DNA of 39,886 nucleotides, taken from NCBI GenBank assembly GCA_014382605.1, contig JACNJM010000161.1:12812-52697 (forward strand), given 5' to 3'. Below are positions 1 through 7,246 of the stretch, one piece after another. The notes beneath the pieces were generated by a model. That model worked only from the letters and a program-made list of their open reading frames with translations, did no database searches and was not told the DNA's origin. The DNA comes from Anaerolineae bacterium (lineage in GTDB: Bacteria > Chloroflexota > Anaerolineae > Anaerolineales > UBA11858). Every line of letters starts with the position of its first letter. Position 1 is the stretch's first letter. The position numbers and the translations under genes are program-made.

Positions 1-333
1 TGCCCGGCGCTGGCGATTTTTAGTTTCAAGTGGAATACACCTTTATTAGGGGTGGTGCTGCTTGTGTTCATCCTCAGCTCGATGCTGGTGAAGCGTTTCT
101 CATGCAAATATCTCTGCCCACTGGGGGCCGCGCTGGCGATCTTCAATAAAGTATCACCCATCCACATAGCCACCAACTCGGGGAAGTGTACCCACTGCGG
201 GCGCTGCGAAGCTGAATGTCCGGTGGATATTCCCGCGATCCCCGAAAATTTGCGCTCCGCGGAGTGTATCCGCTGCCTGGAATGTATCGAAACCTGCACA
301 CGGCCAGAGGCTATCGAGCTCCATATCGGATGA
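1..333 (+). CDS. C-terminal part of a NapH/NosR/RdhC-type membrane polyferredoxin (5' end outside window)
   Basis: The reading frame is open from base 1 to the stop at 331-333, giving the last 110 residues of a larger protein. It shows a transmembrane helix (about residues 15-31), then the cytoplasmic C-x3-CP motif (SCKYLCPLGA) typical of NapH, NosR and RdhC proteins, then two ferredoxin clusters: C-x2-C-x2-C-x3-CP and C-x2-C-x2-C-x3-C. Proteins of this family pass electrons from the quinone pool to periplasmic reductases. The gene ends 7 bases before a Crp/Fnr regulator and is followed by an RdhA homologue, so an RdhC-like role is plausible. The N-terminal half, where an FMN-binding domain would distinguish NosR/RdhC from NapH, is not in the window. 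Confidence 0.85.
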   Translation, partial: CPALAIFSFKWNTPLLGVVLLVFILSSMLVKRFSCKYLCPLGAALAIFNKVSPIHIATNSGKCTHCGRCEAECPVDIPAIPENLRSAECIRCLECIETCTRPEAIELHIG

Positions 334-340
334 TGACAAA

Positions 341-1066
341 ATGACCGCCTATTCGACCTCGCTTGCCCAAACCAGGGCAATACATCACAACCAAAAATTG
401 GGGAAGATTCTGTCACAAGTACCCTATTTTTCGGGCCTGGATTCCGCAGCAATGCGCTGTGTGATTTCGGCAAGTATTCGGCAAGTTTATCGCGCCGGTC
501 AAATTGTTTTTATGGAAGGGGAGCCATGTATCGGTTTATATGTGGTTGAAAAAGGGTGGCTACGAGCCGTAAAAACATCGGGCAGCGGCCGCGAGCAAGT
601 GATTCGTTTTGTTGGCCCTGGCGATGCTTTTAATGAAGTCGGTGTGCTGACGGGTGGAGTTAATGTGGTCATGGTCGAAGCGTTAGAAAATGCTTCGGTG
701 GTTATCGTTCAGCGAGAAATTCTGCTCAGCCTGGTAGATCACTGCCCGACATTGGCGAAATCGATTATCGAAAATCTGGCAAGCCGCGTATTATATGCCA
801 TGAATTTAGTAACCGAGTTATCGCTGCACCCGGTAGAAAGCCGCCTGGCGCGATTTTTGCTCGAACAAGCCGCCGGGCAAGATACGATTAGCCGCAAGAG
901 TTGGGCTACCCAAGCCGCAATAGCCGCACGAATTGGCACAGTGCCGGTTGTGATCAATCGAGCTTTCCGCGGTCTGATTGAATGCAAACTCATCGACCTG
1001 GAAAGGAATCAGATCCACATTTTGGATCGCGCCGAATTGGAACGCCGGGCTTTTTCTGGCGAGTAA
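341..1066 (+). CDS. Crp/Fnr family transcriptional regulator
   Basis: The 241-residue product has the family layout: an N-terminal cyclic-nucleotide-binding-type beta barrel (about residues 25-145, with a GEPCIGLYVVEKGWLRA stretch), a long dimer helix (about 145-170) and a C-terminal winged helix (about 175-230, around AAIAARIGTVPVVINRAFRGL). There is no N-terminal cluster of cysteines as in Fnr, so a [4Fe-4S] oxygen sensor is unlikely; heme- or ligand-sensing relatives (DNR, CprK) are better comparisons. The recognition helix reads PVVINR where Fnr has ETISR, suggesting a different DNA site. It starts 7 bases after the upstream polyferredoxin gene, so the two are probably co-transcribed. Regulation of the downstream RdhA-type gene, as CprK/RdhK do in organohalide respirers, is inference. 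Confidence 0.9.
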   Translation: MTAYSTSLAQTRAIHHNQKLGKILSQVPYFSGLDSAAMRCVISASIRQVYRAGQIVFMEGEPCIGLYVVEKGWLRAVKTSGSGREQVIRFVGPGDAFNEVGVLTGGVNVVMVEALENASVVIVQREILLSLVDHCPTLAKSIIENLASRVLYAMNLVTELSLHPVESRLARFLLEQAAGQDTISRKSWATQAAIAARIGTVPVVINRAFRGLIECKLIDLERNQIHILDRAELERRAFSGE

Positions 1067-1223
1067 GCGCTCAGTGCGAAAAATAAATTTGGTTTTCCTC
1101 TTTCGGACGGGGTCCCGTTAAAAACGATTGAGTCAAAAAGTAAACCTAAGTCAATGACAACTCTGGTATCTCCAGATAATCTAGGGGGAGAAGTTCAAAT
1201 TTTATCTACCAAGGAGAAAGAAA

Positions 1224-1973
1224 ATGAAAAAAACACTTTTCGCACTTGCGGTTTTATTCACCGCAATTCTTGCCGTGACGGCTTTCACCCCAACGATCGC
1301 CGCCGATGCGGAGCCAGAACCCATTTGGACACAAGATTATATTGCACAAGTTCCGCCCATCATGATGAAAGACCCCTATTTGGAGATGTTTGGGCAGACC
1401 GATGGCGCGATCCCCTACACCTATGAGGAAGCGGTGAAACTCTCGGGCCACTCGTGCGGCGCAATCACCGGCGCATGGACGATCACCCGCAAAGCGCTAG
1501 AAGTCTTGTATCCCGATGGAGAAATTCCTGTGCGCGGCCAGATTTTAGTGGAAGCTCCCGGGGCAGAAGATGAATGGTATATCGGCGTTTTTGGTGAAGT
1601 GATTACGTATATCACCGGAGCGTCGCCAAAAACCGGTTTTATTGGCGCTGAGTTTGGGCAGGCAAATAGTGTATTCGTGCGCCAGAATAAAATGGTCTAC
1701 ACCGAAGAACCCGTTGGCACCGCCCCGCCCATGCTGGAATGGATTTTCGAGCGCGCCGACACCGGCCAACGCGTGAGCGTCAACTTTAACTTGATGATGG
1801 TTCAGCCACCCGTCAGTGAAGAAAGAGTCGCCATGGGCAAGAAAATGGCCCTCGGCGAGGCCACTCCGGAAGAAGCAGCCGACTATGTGGAATATTGGAA
1901 TGCCAGAGCGATCTTCGTGCTGGAAAACGCCGATACCCTCGAAGGTTTCTTCACTGTAAAAGTTCTTGAGTAA
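1224..1973 (+). CDS. Secreted protein with a possible FmdE-like domain
   Basis: The 249-residue protein starts at an ATG with a strong Shine-Dalgarno (AAGGAG) and has a Sec signal peptide (about residues 1-27, cleavage near TIAADA). The segment around residues 67-110 (LSGHSCGAITGAWTITRKAL, His76 and Cys78) resembles the N-terminal region of FmdE-family proteins, where a His-x-Cys pair precedes a long helix. FmdE-like domains occur with formylmethanofuran dehydrogenase and also in redox proteins of unknown role. The protein lies between a Crp/Fnr gene and an RdhA-type gene and ends in an apparent terminator, so it may be its own transcript. I recognise the family only from local motif similarity; the function is unknown. 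A metal-binding periplasmic or extracellular protein is the most that can be supported. Confidence 0.6.
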   Translation: MKKTLFALAVLFTAILAVTAFTPTIAADAEPEPIWTQDYIAQVPPIMMKDPYLEMFGQTDGAIPYTYEEAVKLSGHSCGAITGAWTITRKALEVLYPDGEIPVRGQILVEAPGAEDEWYIGVFGEVITYITGASPKTGFIGAEFGQANSVFVRQNKMVYTEEPVGTAPPMLEWIFERADTGQRVSVNFNLMMVQPPVSEERVAMGKKMALGEATPEEAADYVEYWNARAIFVLENADTLEGFFTVKVLE

Positions 1974-2011
1974 GCCTCGATAACCACTTAGCGCCCCCCA
2001 GATTTATAGTT

Positions 2012-2062
2012 ACGAGCTTCTTGCGGCCTTGTGAATTGCGCTCACATCTTCAAGAAGCTCGT
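2012..2062 (+). terminator. Nested hairpin terminator after the FmdE-like gene
   Basis: ACGAGCTTCTTG at 2012-2023 pairs perfectly with CAAGAAGCTCGT at 2051-2062 and is followed by TTTCTT. The 27-base loop holds a smaller GTGA/TCAC hairpin. It lies between the FmdE-like gene and the RdhA-type gene, 57 bases before the latter's start, so it may terminate or attenuate transcription. Confidence 0.7.
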
Positions 2063-2119
2063 TTCTTAACCAATACATATATCCCCCCAACCACATTGGC
2101 TATACCGGGAGTATCGAAT

Positions 2120-3808
2120 ATGCCAACGACCAAAAAGAATAATTTGAGTCGACGAGACTTTTTAAAATTAGGTGGGCTTTCTGCGATTGCATTGCCAATA
2201 TTAAAAAACGGCGGCGAATTAGAAACCAGCATCCATCCAGAATTTCAGACGAAAATTGGCGGTTTTTTAATCCGTCAAAGCGCTGAAGACCTCCCCCCTT
2301 ATCAGATAAACGATGACATATATCGGCGTTTTGATGCCAAAAACACAGCCCTGGGACGCACCGCCTGGGATGCCGAAATTCAGCAGAAAATTGCTGCGCA
2401 ACAATATTCGGATGTAGAGAGGATCAGAGCCAATCAGGCAGGATTCCAACAAGAAGATTTTGCCTTGCTAGAGGCCAGTTGGCTGGCCGCCAATATATCT
2501 GGCACCCGCGCCGGGATGCACGGCCTGCACAAAGGGTTGCTACAGCTCGAACCGCACCATTCCGGCCCCATTAACCCAGAGACTTACAACCTTCCCTGGG
2601 ATCTCGGCGAACAGGAAATTACCCAAAAAATCAAGAAAGCCGCGAAATTTTACGGGGCATCACTCGTTGGGATCACCAAGCTGGACGAACGCTGGATTTA
2701 CAGTCACTCGTTTGATATCGCTGTTCCAGAAGAGCATGGCGAAATTATTTTTACTTCAGCAGATCAAATTGAGATTCCAGACCCTGAAGCGTGCAAAGAA
2801 AAAATATTTGCAACCTTGGAAGCCATGGAAGACGATGATCTTAAAGACTTTATCATTACTACGTTAGAAGAAATTGATCCCGATATTTTACCGCCCGGCG
2901 CGCCCAGCCCGTTTTTAGTCGGTACGCTGCCTGCTTCGCAAGTTGCTCAAATGCTGCCAATGATGATGGACATCATGCCAGAAGTTGTCATGGAGGTGAT
3001 TGCGCAAAAACTGGAACTACCTTACGGAACCGGCAATATTGACCCAGAAGCCCTTACACGCCCGCACTATTTGGAAGACGGCACAACCCTGGCGATCCCC
3101 CAGACCATGAAGTGGGTTATCGTTATAGCCTTCGAAATCGAAGAAGATGCAATTGCCACTTCTTCGACAGCTATCAGCGCTGCCAGTCTTGGTAATGGAT
3201 ATTCACGTATTGCATCCACCGCCAGCAGACTGGCAGAATTCATTCGAGTTCTAGGGTTTAACGCCATTCCTTGTGGGGATATGACCGGCTTAAGCATCCC
3301 GATGGCAATTGATGCTGGTTTGGGCGAATTGGGTCGAAATGGACTGTTGATTACGCCCAGCTATGGGCCGCGTGTGCAACTGGCCAAAGTTATCACCGAT
3401 CTTCCATTGGTCGCCGACCAACCCATTCATTTTGGTGTGGCAGAATTTTGCGCAATTTGTAATCAGTGTGTGCCCCTTTGCCCGGGAAATGCTATTTCAG
3501 CCGCATCCCCAACGGCAGAACCCCTCAATATCAGCAACAATCCAGGGGTAGAAAAATGGCCTGTCGATGCCGAAAAATGTCTTGACGCGTCACCATCGGA
3601 TTCCGCAGTTTGCAGCACCTGCATCCAAGTATGTCCATTCAACAAGCCGGAAGGTTGGCTTCACGATGCCACGCGCATCCTGGTTGGAGCTAAAAATAAA
3701 ACGATCGACAGGTTATTGCTCAATTTGAATTATTCAAATGACAGTGAACAAAAATCACTGCCAGATAATTTTTGGGGAACGGATCGGTTTACCCATACTG
3801 AAGATTAA
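2120..3808 (+). CDS. rdhA: Reductive dehalogenase catalytic subunit homologue (RdhA), Tat-exported
   Basis: The start is placed at 2120 because GGGAG lies 8 bases upstream and the product then begins with a twin-arginine signal (SRRDFLK at residues 10-16); an in-frame start at 2021 would bury it. The 562-residue product has the cobalamin-binding nitroreductase-like core (LGELGRNGLLITPSYGPR region) and two [4Fe-4S] motifs: Cys444-x2-Cys447-x2-Cys450-x3-Cys454-Pro and Cys487...Cys498-x2-Cys501-x3-Cys505-Pro. This is the RdhA arrangement; cytosolic QueG shares the fold but lacks a Tat signal. Between HGEIIF (about 206) and IPQTMKW (about 326) lies an acidic helical stretch that seems about 80 residues longer than in typical RdhA proteins as I recall them. 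No rdhB anchor gene adjoins it. The substrate is unknown; reductive dehalogenation is a family inference. Confidence 0.88.
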   Translation: MPTTKKNNLSRRDFLKLGGLSAIALPILKNGGELETSIHPEFQTKIGGFLIRQSAEDLPPYQINDDIYRRFDAKNTALGRTAWDAEIQQKIAAQQYSDVERIRANQAGFQQEDFALLEASWLAANISGTRAGMHGLHKGLLQLEPHHSGPINPETYNLPWDLGEQEITQKIKKAAKFYGASLVGITKLDERWIYSHSFDIAVPEEHGEIIFTSADQIEIPDPEACKEKIFATLEAMEDDDLKDFIITTLEEIDPDILPPGAPSPFLVGTLPASQVAQMLPMMMDIMPEVVMEVIAQKLELPYGTGNIDPEALTRPHYLEDGTTLAIPQTMKWVIVIAFEIEEDAIATSSTAISAASLGNGYSRIASTASRLAEFIRVLGFNAIPCGDMTGLSIPMAIDAGLGELGRNGLLITPSYGPRVQLAKVITDLPLVADQPIHFGVAEFCAICNQCVPLCPGNAISAASPTAEPLNISNNPGVEKWPVDAEKCLDASPSDSAVCSTCIQVCPFNKPEGWLHDATRILVGAKNKTIDRLLLNLNYSNDSEQKSLPDNFWGTDRFTHTED

Positions 3809-3841
3809 TCTCATCATAACGTACTCGTAAAGAAATTGGCG

Positions 3842-3874
3842 CAGGCACAATAGAATGTTTATTGATTGTGCCTG
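3842..3874 (+). terminator. Probable terminator hairpin after rdhA
   Basis: CAGGCACAAT (3842-3851) pairs with ATTGTGCCTG (3865-3874), a 10-bp perfect stem with a 13-base loop, followed by TTCCTATTTTG. The T-run is interrupted, so termination strength is uncertain. It separates the rdhA transcript from the MarR-controlled promoter that begins at 3906. Confidence 0.55.
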
Positions 3875-3905
3875 TTCCTATTTTGTATTCCGGCAGGGTC
3901 TTATC

Positions 3906-3933
3906 TTGACATATGGCTACAATATGATATATT
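3906..3933 (+). promoter_or_regulatory. Sigma70-like promoter of the DUF1858-MarR operon
   Basis: TTGACA at 3906-3911 and TATATT at 3928-3933 are separated by 16 bases. The -10 element sits inside the left arm of the 3927-3955 palindrome, so a bound repressor would block the polymerase. The DUF1858 start codon is about 47 bases downstream. Confidence 0.7.
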
Positions 3934-3955
3934 TAGTTTGACAAACTAAATATAT
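3927..3955 (+). promoter_or_regulatory. Perfect 29-bp palindrome, probable MarR operator
   Basis: Two 14-base arms are exact inverted repeats around a single central base at 3941; the core reads TTTAGTTTGACAAACTAAA. It overlaps the -10 element and probable start site, 25 bases before the DUF1858 gene. The operon's second gene is a MarR-family regulator, and MarR proteins bind palindromes of this size near their own promoters, so negative autoregulation is the natural reading. Confidence 0.78.
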
Positions 3956-3979
3956 CGCAAATATTGGTAAAGGAATTCG

Positions 3980-4204
3980 ATGGAAATTACAAAAGATACC
4001 CGAGTGTCTGATATTCTCAAAGAGTATGGTGACATTGCCGATGTAATGGAAGTGTTTGGTGTGCAGCGCGTTGGGCGCTATTCGCTGCGCGCATTTCTGG
4101 CAAAGGCGCTGACGGTTCAAACAGCCGCCCGCATTCACCGCGTGCCCTTAGACGAGTTTTTAAGCATTTTGGATAGAGCCGTACAAAGTAGCCATAACAA
4201 CTAA
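3980..4204 (+). CDS. Small DUF1858 domain protein
   Basis: The 74-residue protein matches the DUF1858 pattern: an N-terminal strand and helix (TRVSDILKEYGDIADVMEVFG), then a second helical part in which alanine-rich residues precede a final helix (VPLDEFLSILDRAV). DUF1858 occurs alone or at the N-terminus of Ric/ScdA-type di-iron repair proteins and of some hybrid-cluster partners. An AAGGA ribosome site lies just before the ATG. It is the first gene of the MarR-controlled operon, 15 bases ahead of marR. Only one Cys-free domain is present, so it cannot bind a cluster by itself; a role linked to nitrosative or redox stress is inferred from the family. Confidence 0.75.
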   Translation: MEITKDTRVSDILKEYGDIADVMEVFGVQRVGRYSLRAFLAKALTVQTAARIHRVPLDEFLSILDRAVQSSHNN

Positions 4205-4219
4205 TCCGAGAGGCAAGTC

Positions 4220-4672
4220 ATGGACAATAATCTTGAAGAATCGGCACAAAGGTTCCTAAAATTATCGAGCAGGCTGCGCCGTCTGGGAGCGGACGACTCT
4301 CCCCCGGAAGCTGTGCGCGTTTCGATATCGCATTTGCCGTTGATCGAATACGCAGCCAATCACGCCGGTTGTGGTATTCAGGAAATGGCCGAGGGGTTGA
4401 AACTCGCCACGCCAACAGTGAGCATTAGCGTGCGCCAGCTCGAAAAAAATGGCATGTTCACGCGCCAGCCTCACCCCGAGGATGGGCGCGCTGTGCAAAT
4501 ATTTCTGACGCCCAAAGGCCGGGAAGTTCATCACCGCTCACATGCTTTTCACCGCAAAAAATTTGAGCAATTGCTCTCTGGCCTGACCCCTGAAGAACGA
4601 CAAATCTTGCTCGATCTGCTTGAACGAGCGCTCAATCTTGCAGAAACAAATAACCCAGGAGACCTATCATGA
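4220..4672 (+). CDS. MarR family transcriptional regulator
   Basis: The 150-residue protein has the MarR winged-helix fold: dimer helices at both ends, a DNA-reading helix near residues 68-82 (ATPTVSISVRQLEKNGMFTR) and the wing with the DGRAVQIFLTPKGRE signature (about 90-105). GAGAGG precedes the ATG. The stop codon overlaps the next start (ATGA at 4669-4672), so translation of the two genes is coupled. The perfect palindrome at 3927-3955 in the operon promoter is the probable operator. The ligand is unknown; neighbours with heme-copper-like and methyltransferase character suggest a lipophilic or redox signal, but that is only inference. Confidence 0.92.
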   Translation: MDNNLEESAQRFLKLSSRLRRLGADDSPPEAVRVSISHLPLIEYAANHAGCGIQEMAEGLKLATPTVSISVRQLEKNGMFTRQPHPEDGRAVQIFLTPKGREVHHRSHAFHRKKFEQLLSGLTPEERQILLDLLERALNLAETNNPGDLS

Positions 4673-4932
4673 AAAAGTTTTTTAACAAGTGGACGCGCGT
4701 ATTTCACCGCTGGATTGCCTTACCCACACTTATTATCATTCCACTCGCTGTAATCGCAAAATTTACTGGCGATGGTGCGGAGCATTTGCCGCCGCAGCTC
4801 GAGCAATTTCAATCCATCTTAATGCTACTGCTTGCGATTAGCGGCGCCTACCTTTACCTGATTCCGTATCTGGCAAAATGGGCACGCAACAAACGCAAGC
4901 AAACGTCACAAGCAGACGTGACACGAAAGTAA
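4669..4932 (+). CDS. Small two-helix membrane protein, function unknown
   Basis: The 87-residue product has two predicted transmembrane helices (about residues 17-32 and 48-68) and a basic C-terminal tail. The N-terminus RVFHRWIALP recalls the Arg-x-x-His-Arg-Trp entry of PepSY-type membrane helices, though no PepSY domain follows. Its start overlaps the marR stop and it is followed 13 bases later by the oxidase-like gene, so it may be an accessory subunit of that protein. Its size and topology also resemble RdhB anchors, but it belongs to a different transcript from rdhA and I see no sequence reason to prefer that reading. Confidence 0.65.
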   Translation: MKKFFNKWTRVFHRWIALPTLIIIPLAVIAKFTGDGAEHLPPQLEQFQSILMLLLAISGAYLYLIPYLAKWARNKRKQTSQADVTRK

Positions 4933-4945
4933 CAGGAATGGCTTT

Positions 4946-6169
4946 ATGATCGCATATCTCATTATGTCATTTTTGTATTTTATCGTTGCCATTGTGATCG
5001 CATTAGCCGCGTCATTTGCAAGCTGGCAAATCCTGCCCTGGTTTAACGGTATGGTCTGGCTGCGCGTCCATTTCATCACACTGGGCATATTTACCCAACT
5101 TGTGTTTGGGGCTATGCCAATCCTATCCGCTAAATATTATGGCTTACCACGCCCAAAAATGCGTTGGGATATCTGGCTGTCATTGAATGCGGGCATTGCC
5201 CTGCTGCTATTCGGCATTCCCCTGGTGAATAGTGTGCCGATTATTGCCGGTGGCACGTTGGTTTTCGTTGCCACAACCCTGCTGCTGATCCAAATCTCCG
5301 ACATTCGCTCCCAATCTGAAAGAGCATTGGCGATTACAAATGGCCGCAAATTCTACATCGCCGGGCTGTCCTACTTCTTGGTCGGCATCCTTGTGGGTAC
5401 GGGTTTGTTCACCAACTGGTCGGGGCCGCTGGGGATTATGGGAGATGCGGGCGAAGTGCATATTCATGCCAATAACTGGGGCTTTATGTCGCTGGTTTTT
5501 ATTGGATTTTTCGTTGACCTGTATCCCAAATGGGCCAGAAGGGAATTATCCAACCCAAAAGCCATTACCCCAATTTTCTGGATGATGACCGCAGGCGCAC
5601 TAGCCCTGATTCTCAGCCCCTGGTTTGCAAATACAACTCTGGCCGCGGTGGGCGCCGTTTTGCACACATCGGCCAATATCTGGCTGCTTGTGATTGCCAT
5701 CAAACCATTGCGCGGCGACAAACCTGCCTGGACGGCGGGGATGGCCCAAATGCTGGTCTCCTACCTCTGGCTGTTTGCCCCCTTGTCGATGGCTCCATTT
5801 GTCATTTTTGGTATTGAAAGCCTCCTGCCGGCCAAATTACTGGAAGCGACAACACCGCAAGCGCTGATTTATGGCTGGCTGCTGCAATTTGGGTTCGCAA
5901 TCGTTCCCTATTTTTTCCAGCGCTTTTTCGTCAATGAAGAAAGTGCCGAATTAGGCGGCACCTGGCTTAGTTTTTGGCTGGTAAATGTAGGCGCAATTCT
6001 GTTGTGGGCCAGCATTCTTATCCAACCTGTACGCGGTTTGCTGCATGGCGGCGCCTATTTATTGTGGGCGATTGCTTTCATCCCGGTTGCAATGGATTTG
6101 TGGAGAAAGATATCCACAGGGATGGCAAAAGCAGAAGCTGCGATGGATCACTCAGGGTCATTGCAATGA
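4946..6169 (+). CDS. Divergent heme-copper-oxidase subunit I-like membrane protein
   Basis: The 407-residue protein has about 10-12 transmembrane helices. Two motifs resemble CcoN/NorB-type heme ligand helices: VWLRVHFITLGIF (His42) is like the low-spin heme helix II entry, and EVHIHANNWGFMSLVFIGF (His172, His174) is like the HxH helix X motif of CcoN (HVHSGALGW). His240 and His367 are further helix histidines. The His-His pair and HxxxY that carry CuB in true oxidases are not visible, and the spacing between the two motifs is too short for a full subunit I. It may be a heme-binding relative of NnrS or a degenerate oxidase. It sits in the MarR operon; AGGA precedes the ATG. The function is unknown. 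Confidence 0.7.
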   Translation: MIAYLIMSFLYFIVAIVIALAASFASWQILPWFNGMVWLRVHFITLGIFTQLVFGAMPILSAKYYGLPRPKMRWDIWLSLNAGIALLLFGIPLVNSVPIIAGGTLVFVATTLLLIQISDIRSQSERALAITNGRKFYIAGLSYFLVGILVGTGLFTNWSGPLGIMGDAGEVHIHANNWGFMSLVFIGFFVDLYPKWARRELSNPKAITPIFWMMTAGALALILSPWFANTTLAAVGAVLHTSANIWLLVIAIKPLRGDKPAWTAGMAQMLVSYLWLFAPLSMAPFVIFGIESLLPAKLLEATTPQALIYGWLLQFGFAIVPYFFQRFFVNEESAELGGTWLSFWLVNVGAILLWASILIQPVRGLLHGGAYLLWAIAFIPVAMDLWRKISTGMAKAEAAMDHSGSLQ

Positions 6170-6729
6170 AACTTATTGATAATCTGGTAGCCATATCGGA
6201 AAAACCACTTTCGCCAGAGAATGATTTTCTGGCGAAAATTCTTCCAATTTTCGTTTTCTTTTTCTTCTTTCCCGCGCTGCTTTTTATCATACCGAAATTT
6301 ATCATTGACCCATGGCTGCGCTTGCCAATATTGTTTGGTTTTTCCGTCCGGATCATTCCATCAGGAGCTTTGATTGTACTGGGTTTATTCTTTCTAATCG
6401 CGTCCACCAGAGCGCAAAGGGAAATCGGTAAAGGCACACCCATGCCGCTGAAGGCCACGCAAAAACTTGTTGTGGAAATACCGTATTCCTATTGCCGCAA
6501 TCCGCTCTATTTTGGCCTGATCAACTTCTTTTCGGGCATCAGCATCTTGATTGGCTCAATCAGTTCATTGGTGATGGTTTTTATCTATGCAATCATCATC
6601 GTGTTGTATGCCAAACTCATCGAAGAGCGGGAACTGGAAAAAAGATTTGGCGATGACTATATTGCCTACAAAGCAACCACACCGTTTATTATCCCAGGGC
6701 TTCGCCTTATAAGGAGAAATACAAAATGA
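6166..6729 (+). CDS. Isoprenylcysteine carboxyl methyltransferase/PEMT family membrane protein
   Basis: The start at 6166 overlaps the preceding stop (ATGA), giving 187 residues; a start at 5974 would run through the upstream gene. Membrane helices occur near residues 25-43, 58-80 and 118-145. The C-terminal half has the family's cofactor-binding pattern: PYSYCRNPLYFG, then a helix pair, then EERELEKRFGDDYIAYKATTPFIIPG, where the Glu-Glu-x-x-Leu and Y-x-x-Y features bind S-adenosylmethionine. Members methylate lipids, prenylcysteines or other small lipophilic substrates at the membrane. No prenylated protein pathway is evident here, so a lipid or quinone-like substrate is more likely. Its stop overlaps the next start, so it is translationally coupled. 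Confidence 0.85.
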   Translation: MKLIDNLVAISEKPLSPENDFLAKILPIFVFFFFFPALLFIIPKFIIDPWLRLPILFGFSVRIIPSGALIVLGLFFLIASTRAQREIGKGTPMPLKATQKLVVEIPYSYCRNPLYFGLINFFSGISILIGSISSLVMVFIYAIIIVLYAKLIEERELEKRFGDDYIAYKATTPFIIPGLRLIRRNTK

Positions 6730-7121
6730 ATTCCAAACGTACCAAAACGGCTGCCGTATTGGCATTTATCATTGGCGCGATGGCGATCTTTGCAGGCGGA
6801 CAGGTTCTACTCGGCAAGGTCATGGATTACTATGTGATTGATTGGCTTCCAATCTACAATTTCATACTTGGACTGGTGTCTGTTGGTTTCACAGCGATCC
6901 TCATTTGGAAAGATCATAAACTCGCCCTGCCAACAGCCATTACCACATTCGGAATACATGCTTTTGTGATGTTCATCTTGCAGATTGCCTATCGAAGCGT
7001 AGTTGCTCCTGACAGCACTATCGCCATGACGGTCAGAATAGTGGTATGGGCAATCATCATCTGGCTACTTATAATTGAAAAACAAAGAAGGAAAGCTGAA
7101 TCAGGTGGGCTGAACGGCTAA
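6726..7121 (+). CDS. Unknown four-helix membrane protein
   Basis: The 131-residue protein has four predicted transmembrane helices (about residues 9-30, 41-62, 70-92, 100-118) and a charged C-terminus. Its ATG overlaps the stop of the methyltransferase gene, and it is the last gene of the MarR operon. I recognise no family and no catalytic motifs. A role as an accessory membrane subunit of the oxidase-like protein is guesswork. Confidence 0.65.
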   Translation: MNSKRTKTAAVLAFIIGAMAIFAGGQVLLGKVMDYYVIDWLPIYNFILGLVSVGFTAILIWKDHKLALPTAITTFGIHAFVMFILQIAYRSVVAPDSTIAMTVRIVVWAIIIWLLIIEKQRRKAESGGLNG

Positions 7122-7199
7122 ACAGAATTGACTGCAAAGCCACTATGAAAGAAACGATCCTCATACTTTCAGGCCAACCAGCGAAGATCTCAATTCGAA

Positions 7200-7215
7200 T
7201 GTGACCAAAATCACA
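7200..7215 (+). promoter_or_regulatory. CRP-type binding site (TGTGA-N6-TCACA)
   Basis: TGTGACCAAAATCACA matches the CRP half-site palindrome with the standard 6-base spacer. It lies 93 bases before the next gene start, in a gap with no other gene. A weak -10 (AAGAAT, 7237-7242) would place its centre near -41.5, the class II activator position. The Crp/Fnr protein encoded at 341-1066 is a candidate ligand, but its recognition helix differs from that of CRP. Confidence 0.5.
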
Positions 7216-7246
7216 GACGGGGGTTGTAGAATGTGGAAGAATTAGT

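Noticed and set aside
1128-1160. ATTGAGTCAA and AAGTCAATGAC as a possible Fnr or dehalobox site
   Set aside because: The halves do not fit TTGAT-N4-ATCAA or TTAAT-N4-ATTAA spacing, and the match is weak.
1154-1426. A 90-codon plus-strand frame overlapping the start of the FmdE-like gene
   Set aside because: It lacks a ribosome site and overlaps the signal-peptide region of the real gene in another frame.
4669-4932. The small two-helix protein as an RdhB anchor
   Set aside because: It belongs to the MarR operon, lies 860 bases past rdhA behind its own promoter, and has no RdhB-specific sequence that I can recognise.
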